Translations under genes and position numbers: made by a program | Notes under the pieces: model-generated | The model's input: the letters and a program-made list of their open reading frames with translations, nothing else | What the model was told of the DNA's origin: nothing | Databases searched by the model: none | Assembly (NCBI GenBank): GCA_944388765.1 | Contig: CALXKA010000006.1 | Location: forward strand, 1-47,430 | Length of the DNA: 47,430 bases | Direction: 5' to 3' | From: an uncultured Clostridia bacterium | Lineage (GTDB): Bacteria; Bacillota; Clostridia; TANB77; CAG-508 | Shown: one piece after another, positions 35,809-45,390 of the stretch | Layout of the letters: each line of letters opens with the position of its first letter | Position numbering within the stretch: position 1 is the stretch's first letter

Positions 35809-37158
35809 ATGGAAATCGACAAAGATGAACTAATGGCAAATATAAAAAAAGAATTAGAGCCAGAAGTTACAAAAATATCTTACGATACTTGGATAGCTCC
35901 TCTTGGAATAAAAAGTATTGAAGGAAATAATATAATTTTTACAACACTTTCAGAATTCCAAAGAGATTTTATTGAAAATAAATATAGACCATTAATTTTC
36001 AATACTTTGAGATACATTACCAATAAAGAATGGACTTTTTCAGTAATAGATTTATCAAAAGAAAAACAAGAACAAAATGAAATAATTTCTGAAAAAGATG
36101 AAAATTCTTTACAAGAAATTGAATCTAACAAATCTACATTAAATCCTAAATATACATTTGAAACATTTGTAGTTGGAAATAACAATAGATTTGCACATGC
36201 AGCAGCATTAGCCGTAGGAAATGAACCTTCTAAATCTTATAATCCTTTATTCCTATATGGAGGAGTAGGTTTAGGAAAAACTCATTTAATGCATGCAATT
36301 GGAAATAGAATTCTAGAACTTTATAAAAATTACAATGTTCTATACGTTACATCTGAAAAATTCACAAATCAATTAATAAATGCTATAAAGGACAATAAAA
36401 ACGAAATGTTCAGAAATAAATATAGAAACATTGATGTACTACTAATCGATGATATTCAGTTCATAGCTGGAAAAGAAAGAATACAAGAAGAATTTTTCCA
36501 TACTTTTAACTCTCTATATGAAGAGGGAAAACAAATAATAATTTCTAGTGATAAACCTCCAAGAGATATTCCTTTCTTAGAAGATAGATTAAAATCAAGG
36601 TTTGAATGGGGATTACTTGCAGATATTTCTTGCCCAGATTACGAAACTCGTTTAGCCATTCTACGAAAAAAGGCACAAGATGAAAATATAATAATCGATG
36701 ATTTTATACTTTCAAATATCGCAAATAAAATTGATTCAAACATTAGAGAATTAGAAGGTGTATTCAATAAAATAGTTGCAAGAGCTTCTTTAACACATAG
36801 CTCAATAACAATAGAACTTGCAGAAAAAATAATAAACGAATTCAAATATGAAAGTGAAAAAGTTATATCTTGTGATTTCATAAAAGAAACTGTTTCTAAA
36901 TATTTTAGCATAGAAAAAGATGATTTATCAGGAAATAAAAGATCAAATGATATAGCTTTCCCAAGACAAATAGCAATGTACTTATGTAGAGAAATAGCAA
37001 ACATGTCTTATCCACAAATAGGTATAGACTTCGGTGGAAGAGACCATTCAACAGTAATGCATGCTTGTAGAAAAATAGAAAAAGAAATAAAAGAAAAAAC
37101 AAACACAAAATTAATTGTGGATAGTGTGAAAAACATAGTTATAAATGGCAACCAATGA
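35809..37158 (+). CDS. dnaA: Chromosomal replication initiator protein DnaA
   Basis: A 449-residue AAA+ initiator. Domain I (1-80) has SYDTWIAPL; domain II is a short charged linker. Domain III has Walker A GGVGLGKTH at 151-159, Walker B VLLIDDIQF and the sensor SSDKPPRDI. Domain IV ends with the DNA-binding signature GGRDHSTVMHACRKIEK. AAAGGATG lies before ATG 35809. It is the first gene of the rightward replichore. The two strong DnaA boxes just upstream indicate autoregulation. Confidence 0.99.
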   Translation: MEIDKDELMANIKKELEPEVTKISYDTWIAPLGIKSIEGNNIIFTTLSEFQRDFIENKYRPLIFNTLRYITNKEWTFSVIDLSKEKQEQNEIISEKDENSLQEIESNKSTLNPKYTFETFVVGNNNRFAHAAALAVGNEPSKSYNPLFLYGGVGLGKTHLMHAIGNRILELYKNYNVLYVTSEKFTNQLINAIKDNKNEMFRNKYRNIDVLLIDDIQFIAGKERIQEEFFHTFNSLYEEGKQIIISSDKPPRDIPFLEDRLKSRFEWGLLADISCPDYETRLAILRKKAQDENIIIDDFILSNIANKIDSNIRELEGVFNKIVARASLTHSSITIELAEKIINEFKYESEKVISCDFIKETVSKYFSIEKDDLSGNKRSNDIAFPRQIAMYLCREIANMSYPQIGIDFGGRDHSTVMHACRKIEKEIKEKTNTKLIVDSVKNIVINGNQ

Positions 37159-37490
37159 TAAACACTAAGATTAGATAATATTTTTAAAATTTATGTTTGA
37201 AAAATTATTGTTTGGATTGACACCATTCAATCTATTCTTACGGAACAGCCTAATTGGTTATCCACATACCATATGTTAATAACCTGTTTATAAGGTGTGG
37301 ACATCTCAATTTTACACAATTTAATTTTTCACTTGTGGATTATTCATCGAGTTATCCACTAAGTTATACACAGTATTTTTACTAGGGATTCTAACTATCA
37401 ACATAGTTTTCCACAGTTTCCACAGTACCTAATACTATTACTACTAATAATATTTATATATATTATAATAAATATAAAGGAGGATTCAAA
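37159..37490 (+). promoter_or_regulatory. oriC part 2: DnaA-box cluster between dnaA and dnaN
   Basis: 332 nt without a gene, with at least six DnaA-type boxes: TTATCCACA 37258-37266, TGTGGATTA 37334-37342, TTATCCACT 37352-37360, TTATACACA 37364-37372, TTTTCCACA 37407-37415 and GTTTCCACA 37416-37424. Four of them lie within 73 bp. An AT-rich block (37437-37477) follows, and AAAGGAGG stands ahead of dnaN. In Clostridia and Bacillus the unwinding region often lies in this dnaA-dnaN gap. Confidence 0.8.
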
Positions 37491-38609
37491 ATGAAAATAG
37501 TTTGTTACAAGGAAAACATACTAAAAGCCATTAATTCCGTAGTAAAAGGAGTAGCATCAAAAACTACAATGCCTATACTAGAAGGAATTTTAATACAAAC
37601 AAATGATAATGAAATAAAATTAACAACTTATGACTTAGAAATAGGAATAGAATATGTAATGGAATGTGAAGTAAAAGAACAAGGAAGTACAGTAGTAAAC
37701 GCAATAATGTTTAGTGAAATAATAAGAAAACTTCCAGATACAGAAATTCATATAACACTAAATGAAAAAAATCTATTAGAAATTGAATGTGAAGGATCTT
37801 TATATAAATTAGCAACAATGAATCCAGAAGAATTCCCAGAACTTCCAAAAATAGAAATTGAAAATTCAATAGAAATAGATCAAACAATATTAAAAAATAT
37901 GATTAGAAAAACAATATTTGCAGTAAGTAATGAAGAAAGTAGACCAATATTTACAGGATGTTTATTCGAAATAGAAAACAATAAATTAACAGTAGTAGCA
38001 GTAGATGGTTTCAGATTAGCTTTAAGAAGTATCTTTTTAAACAAACAAAGTAATAACTTTAAAGCAGTAATACCAGGAAAAACATTAAACGAAGTAAATA
38101 AAATTTTATTAGATTCATTTGATCCAGTGAAAATAGGAGTTGCAAAAAATCAAGCTTTATTTGAAATGGATAACTGTAAAATAGTTACAAGAATATTAGA
38201 TGGAGAATTTTTAAATTATAAAAATGTTATTCCTAATAATTGGGAAACAAGAATAAAAGTAAATAAAAATAATATACAAAATAGTTTTGAAAGAATTAGT
38301 TTAATATCATCATCAGCAGTAGAAAAAGAGAAAAAATATCCAGTAAAAGTACAAGTAGATATAGGAAAAGTTACAATATCTTGTACAAATCAAACAGGAG
38401 ATGCAAAAGAAGAACTTTATGTATCAACAGAAGGAAAAAATCTAGAAGCTGGATTTAATCCAAAATATTTTTTAGATAGTTTAAAAGTAATAGACGATGA
38501 AGAGGTATATGTAGAATTTGGAACAAGTATATCACCATGTCTAATAAAATCAACAGAAAATGATGATTATACATACATGATTTTACCAATAAGATTAAAA
38601 GAGGAATAA
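37491..38609 (+). CDS. dnaN: DNA polymerase III beta subunit (sliding clamp)
   Basis: A 372-residue protein of the normal clamp length, with three repeated domains. Hallmarks are KGVASKTTMPILEGILIQ in the first, SRPIFTGCLFEI..LTVVAVDGFRLALR in the second, and YTYMILPIRL at the C-terminus, the end that lies near the peptide-binding pocket. It encircles DNA and tethers the polymerase. AAAGGAGG stands 8 nt before ATG 37491. A palindromic pair of DnaA boxes lies directly behind it. Confidence 0.99.
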   Translation: MKIVCYKENILKAINSVVKGVASKTTMPILEGILIQTNDNEIKLTTYDLEIGIEYVMECEVKEQGSTVVNAIMFSEIIRKLPDTEIHITLNEKNLLEIECEGSLYKLATMNPEEFPELPKIEIENSIEIDQTILKNMIRKTIFAVSNEESRPIFTGCLFEIENNKLTVVAVDGFRLALRSIFLNKQSNNFKAVIPGKTLNEVNKILLDSFDPVKIGVAKNQALFEMDNCKIVTRILDGEFLNYKNVIPNNWETRIKVNKNNIQNSFERISLISSSAVEKEKKYPVKVQVDIGKVTISCTNQTGDAKEELYVSTEGKNLEAGFNPKYFLDSLKVIDDEEVYVEFGTSISPCLIKSTENDDYTYMILPIRLKEE

Positions 38610-38625
38610 ATAAAAAAAGAAAAGT

Positions 38626-38658
38626 GTTATCCACATTTAATGAAAAAATGTGGATAAC
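38626..38658 (+). terminator. dnaN terminator-like hairpin built of two inverted DnaA boxes
   Basis: GTTATCCACATTT (38626-38638) and AAATGTGGATAAC (38646-38658) form a perfect 13-bp stem with a 7-nt loop, 17 nt after the dnaN stop and followed by TAATTTTTAAA. Each arm contains a consensus DnaA box. It can act as a weak terminator in RNA and as a DnaA site in DNA. Confidence 0.65.
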
Positions 38659-39299
38659 TAATTTTTAAATATATATAATTATATTTATAAAAAATAGAAA
38701 AAAATAGTAAAAAAAATATATAAAGAGAAAAAGAGAGAAAAGGAAATATAAATTGTACTAAATAAATATAAAAAAAATATAAAAAAAATAAATAAAAAAA
38801 TATGACAAAAAATAAATGCTAAAAAATAGATTAATATATTGTGGATAATTTTTAAAAATAAAAAATAAAAATTAAACAATAAATTATCAAAAAAATTAGA
38901 ATAAAATCAAAAAAAATTAAATAAATTAGAAAAAAAGAGTTTTTATATAAATAATTTATAAAAAAATAATTAGTAATTAATGTTTTTTTTAAATAGATAT
39001 AATTATATTAAAATAATATATGAAAAAAATATAAAAAATTATATAAAAAATTATATAAAAAATAAAAAATAATCTCTAAAATCAAAAATAAGACATTTTT
39101 ATTTTTTATTAATATAATTTATTAAAAAAAATAAAAATTAAAATAAATTGAAAATAATAAAAAATTCAAAAAAATTAGAAAAAAATAGTAAAAAATAGAA
39201 TAAAATAGAAAAAAAGAGTTTAAAACATGTGGAAAACTCATTTAAAAAAGCAACAAAAAATTAAAATAAAAAATAAAAATAAACAAAATGGAGAAAAAA
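38659..39299 (+). other. A-rich stretch between dnaN and recF; usual S4-domain gene absent
   Basis: About 640 nt of almost pure A/T, dominated by A on the plus strand, without a plausible gene. A further perfect DnaA box TGTGGATAA stands at 38840-38848. The segment 39078-39237, ending in TGTGGAAAA, resembles 42886-43053 behind gyrB. In most Firmicutes a small RNA-binding S4-domain gene (yaaA/rlbA) lies here; none is detectable in any frame. Confidence 0.6.
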
Positions 39300-40373
39300 A
39301 TGTGGATTAAAAAAATAAAAATAAAAAATTTTAGAAATTATTTAAAACAAGAAATTAATTTAGAAAAAAATATAAATTTATTTTATGGAGAAAATGCACA
39401 AGGAAAAACAAATATAATTGAAGCAATTTTTTTATCAAGTATGGGGAAATCTTTTAGAGCAAAAAAAGATAAAGAAATGATCTTCTTAGGAAAAGAAAAA
39501 GCAAATATAGAAATAGAATATGAAAAAAAAGATAGAGATGGAAAAATAGAAATAGAGTTAGGAAATAAAAAGATAGTATATATAAATGGTATAAAAATAA
39601 AAAAATTAAGTGAATTATTAGGTAATATAAATGTTGTTATTTTTACACCAGATGATATAAACATATTAAAAGGAGGACCTCAGAATAGAAGAAGATTTCT
39701 AGATATAATGATTAGTCAACTAAGACCTAATTATATGTATAATTTAAATTTATATTTAAAAACCTTAGAACAAAGAAATAATTATTTAAGACAAATAAGA
39801 GAACATAATAAAAATGAAAATATGTTAGATGTTTGGGATGAAGAATTATCTAAATATGCAATTAACATATATAATTATAGAAAAGAATTTGTAGGAAAAA
39901 TAAAAGAAAAAATAAAAAAAGTACATTCAGAAATTACTAATGACAAAGAAGAAATAGAAATTGAATATATAAGTGAATGTATATCAAAGGAAAAATATTT
40001 AGAGTTACTAAAACAAAGAAGAAAATTAGATATTATAAAAGGTTATACAACAAAAGGAATTCATAGAGATGATTTTACAATTTATATAAATAATAAAGAA
40101 TTAAATATGTATGGATCACAAGGTCAACATAGAACAGCAATTTTATCTTTAAAATTATCAGAATTAAATATTGTAAAAGAAGAAATAGGAGAATCTCCAA
40201 TATTATTATTAGATGACTTTATGTCGGAATTGGACAAAAACAGAAGAAAAAACTTTTTAGAAAAAATTGAAGAAGTACAAGTAATTATTACATGTACAGA
40301 AAAAATAGATATTGAAAATAAAAAAGTTTTAGTATATAATGTAAAAAGTGGAAGAGTTGAGGAGGAAAAATAG
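39300..40373 (+). CDS. recF: DNA replication and repair protein RecF
   Basis: A 357-residue SMC-like ATPase: N-terminal IKIKNFRNY, Walker A GENAQGKTNIIEAI, then the family stretches FTPDDINILKGGPQNRRRFLDI and GSQGQHRTAILSLKLSEL (signature), and Walker B PILLLDDFMSELD. It helps load RecA at gaps. The start is ATG 39300 with GGAG 7 nt ahead; the upstream ATG 39288 overlaps that binding site. The gene ends directly at the gyrB start codon (TAGATG), with GAGGAGG for gyrB inside recF. Confidence 0.98.
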   Translation: MWIKKIKIKNFRNYLKQEINLEKNINLFYGENAQGKTNIIEAIFLSSMGKSFRAKKDKEMIFLGKEKANIEIEYEKKDRDGKIEIELGNKKIVYINGIKIKKLSELLGNINVVIFTPDDINILKGGPQNRRRFLDIMISQLRPNYMYNLNLYLKTLEQRNNYLRQIREHNKNENMLDVWDEELSKYAINIYNYRKEFVGKIKEKIKKVHSEITNDKEEIEIEYISECISKEKYLELLKQRRKLDIIKGYTTKGIHRDDFTIYINNKELNMYGSQGQHRTAILSLKLSELNIVKEEIGESPILLLDDFMSELDKNRRKNFLEKIEEVQVIITCTEKIDIENKKVLVYNVKSGRVEEEK

Positions 40374-42302
<1,929 letters not shown>

Positions 42303-42310
42303 GATATATA

Positions 42311-42340
42311 AAAAAGACTTTGATTAAAAAGTCTTTTTTT
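42311..42340 (+). terminator. Terminator of the recF-gyrB operon
   Basis: AAAGACTTT (42313-42321) pairs with AAAGTCTTT (42328-42336) and a T run follows. It begins 8 nt after the gyrB stop. Confidence 0.85.
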
Positions 42341-42352
42341 ATATAAAATATT

Positions 42353-42384
42353 TAATGGTAGATATAAATTTATATCTACCATTA
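42353..42384. repeat. Perfect 32-bp palindrome behind gyrB
   Basis: The 16 bases TAATGGTAGATATAAA (42353-42368) are followed without a gap by their exact reverse complement (42369-42384). It has no T run, so it is not an ordinary terminator. It could form a cruciform or be a dimeric protein's site. Confidence 0.8.
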
Positions 42385-43086
42385 ATCATAAAGCTAATAA
42401 TAATCTCAGCTAAAACTAATATATCTAATATACAAACCTAATATATATTACTATATAAATAAGCCAGCAACCAAACATATTAATCATTCGCTCGACCATT
42501 AATACACCACAAGTAACCATATTCATCCTAAAATAGGACTACTAATAACCACTTCACTTTTTAAAAAGGGTTCTAGATATAAAAATAATCTTAGCTCGAA
42601 TATATTACCTATTATTTGACCATATAAAAATATAAAAATAATATAGAGAATAAAATTTAAATAAAATATAGCCTACAAACAAATAATATAATCTTATCGC
42701 CGACCTATTATCATATACTTAGTACACAATAATAAATCTTTGTCCGAATATAAATAAACTAATAAAAATCTATTTATACTCTTGGCTCAACTATTATTAA
42801 CCTTATAATATTATTATAATCAAAAATAAAAGAATTATTCAAAAAATAAAAAAATTTTAAATTTATATAAAAAACAAAAAACGTTAAAATCAAAAATAAG
42901 CAAATAAAAATTTATTTTAATATAATTAGTTAAATAAAAAATAAATTAAAATAAAAAGAAAATAAGGAAAATTTTAAAAAAAATAGAAAAAAATAGAATA
43001 AATTAGAAAAAAATAGCAAAAAAAGAATAAAAAAGTTTATAAAATGTGGAAAAAGAACAAAATATATACAATAAAAATGAAAACAA
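42385..43086. other. Non-coding stretch behind gyrB with small C-containing islands
   Basis: About 700 nt with no plausible gene. From 42395 to 42800 short, less AT-rich islands recur (AATCTCAGCT, TTCGCTCGACC, CTTAGCTCGAA, CTTATCGCCGACC, CTTTGTCCGAA, CTCTTGGCTCAAC) at irregular spacing of about 40-105 bp, so no regular array. From 42830 on the text is nearly pure A/T, and 42886-43053 resembles the stretch ahead of recF. Confidence 0.5.
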
Positions 43087-45180
43087 ATAATAAAAAATAT
43101 AAATAATATAATAAAAATATAAAATATTAAATAAAAATAATTTATAATTTTAATTTAATAAAAAATATTTTCTAAAATTAATATAATATATAAAAATAAA
43201 AATATAAAAAAGAAAAATAATTTCTAAAAAGAATATAAAAAGATTAAAAGAAATTAATAAGAAAATAGAATGACAAAATAAAAAAATTATGAAATCAAAG
43301 AAATTTTTATGAAAGACATATAAAAAAATGATAATAGGAGAAGAAAAACACTTAGGCATTAAAGAAGAAAGAAGATTTTTTAATAAAAGAAAAAATACAG
43401 AAAAATAAAGAAAAGAGGTTTACATATAACATAAAAAGCCGATAATAATAAGAATTAAAACAATAAAGAAAAAATAAAAATAATGAAAAAATGTAAGAAA
43501 TAAAATAAAAAGTATAATAAAAGAAAAAATAATAGAAATATAAAAATAAAAATGAAGTTATAAAAAATTAAAAATAAAATAGAAAAATAATAAAAAATAT
43601 AAATTAAATAAAAAATAAATTTATAAAGAAATTAAAATAAATAATAAAAAATATAAATAATATAATAAAAATATAAAATATTAAATAAAAATAATTTATA
43701 ATTTTAATTTAATAAAAAATATTTTCTAAAAATAATATACTATATAAAAATAGAGATATAAAAAAAGAAAAATAATTTCTAAAAAGAATATAAAAAGATA
43801 AAAAGTAATTAATAAAAAAATAGAATGACAAAATAAAAAAATTATGAAATCAAAGAAAGTTTTATAAAAAATATATAAAAAAGAAATAATAATAAAAGAA
43901 AAATACTTAGGCATTAAGAAAAGAGGAGTATTTTTTTAATAAAAGATATAAAGTAGAAAAACAAAGTAAAAAAGTTTACATATAATAACAAAAAATGATA
44001 ATAGTAAAAATCTAATAATAAAGAAAAAATAAAAATAATGTAAGAAAATATAAAAAAATAAAATATAAAATAAGAATAAAAAATACAATAAAAGAAAAAA
44101 TAGTAAAATATAGAAATAATAAATAATAAATAATATAAATTAAATAAGAGAAAAAAATAAATTAGAAAAAAATAAAAATAAAATAATTAATAAAATAGAA
44201 AATAAATAATTAAAAAATAAAATATTAATAAAAATAATTCAAATATTTTTTTAATAAAAAATATTTTTTAAAATTAATATAAAAAATAGAAATATAAAAA
44301 AGAAAAATAATTTAGAAAAAGAATATAAAAAGATCAAAAGAAATCAATAGAAAAATAAAATGATAAAATGAGAAATTATAAAATCAAAAAAATTTCTATA
44401 AAAAATATATGAAAAAGTAATAATAAGAAAAGAAAAATACTTAGGCATTAAAGAAAGAGAAATACTTTTTTAGTAAAAGATATAAAGTAAAAAAACAAAG
44501 TAATAAGGTTTACATATAATAACAAAAAATGATAATAGTAAAAATCTAATAATAAAGAAAAAATAAAAATAATGTAAGAAAATGTAAAAAAATAAAATAT
44601 AGAATAAAAATAAAAAATATAATAAAAGAAAAAATAGTAGAATATAAAAATATATTTAGAAAAAAATTTAAAATAAAAGATAATAAAATATAAAAAAATT
44701 AAAAATATAAATTAAATAAAAATAAATTTATTAAAAAATTAAAATAAAATAAACAATAAAATAAAAAAATAATAAATTAAATAATTTAAAATACAAAATA
44801 ATTATAAAAAATTTAAATAATAAAAATAAATATTAGAAAATAAAAACAAAATATTTAAAATATATAACAATAAAAAGTATAAATTTAATTATAAATAATA
44901 AATAAAATTAAGAAAAAAATGAAAACGATAAGATAAAGATAAAAGGAAAAATGGGAGTGAATAAACATATATAAAATATTTAAATAAAAATATAAAAAAA
45001 TGTAAAAATTTAAATAAAAAAATAAAGTTCAATATGCTACGCTTTTAAGAAAAAGACCAAAATAAAAGGTGAGAAAAATAAAATATAAAAAGAACAAAAA
45101 AGGTTTACATATTGTAATATAAAGTTATAAAAAAAGACAAAAATTTATATAACAAATAACTTTTTAAATGAAAAATATTT
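43087..45180 (+). repeat. A-rich diverged tandem repeats, unit about 550 bp, 3-4 copies
   Basis: Three clear copies (about 43090-43640, 43641-44185, 44186-44720) and a degenerate fourth (about 44720-45180). Anchors: CTTAGGCATT at 43351, 43906 and 44440 (steps of 555 and 534), and 68-69 bp further TTTACA-N16-GATAAT at 43419, 43975 and 44509. TTTACA-N16-TATAAA at 45104 marks the fourth. The sequence between TAGAATGACAAAATAAAA and ATGAAATCAAAGAAA is also shared by copies 1 and 2. No frame is credible as a gene, and C is very rare on the plus strand. Divergence is uneven: the few G/C-containing islands are best kept. Confidence 0.7.
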
Positions 45181-45283
45181 TAATAAAAAACTTATTAAAA
45201 AAATAAAATTAAAATAAAATATTTAAATAATAAAAAATATTTCTTAAAACTAATAAAAATATAATAATAGTAATTGAAATATA

Positions 45284-45315
45284 CTAAAAAAACGTGATTA
45301 AATCACGTTTTTTTA
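45284..45315. terminator. Bidirectional terminator hairpin upstream of gyrA
   Basis: CGTGATT (45293-45299) and AATCACG (45301-45307) form a stem extended by a run of seven A on one side and seven T on the other. It insulates gyrA from any transcription out of the repeat region. Confidence 0.8.
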
Positions 45316-45325
45316 GCAATTTCAC

Positions 45326-45354
45326 TTGCAAAATTAGGTTTGTTTTAGTATAAT
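45326..45354 (+). promoter_or_regulatory. gyrA: gyrA promoter
   Basis: TTGCAA (45326-45331), a 17-bp spacer and a perfect TATAAT (45349-45354), directly behind the terminator hairpin and 36 bp before the gyrA start. Confidence 0.8.
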
Positions 45355-45390
45355 ACAAATGTAGAAAAATAAAGGAAAAGAGGGAAAACA

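Noticed and set aside
42395..42800. Possible CRISPR array behind gyrB
   Set aside because: The recurring islands differ in sequence, and their spacing varies from about 40 to 105 bp; there are no constant repeats and no cas genes.
43726..43914. Small membrane protein on the minus strand in the A-rich repeats
   Set aside because: There is no ribosome binding site, the composition is what complementing A-rich DNA gives, and the third copy is interrupted early; kept only as an observation.
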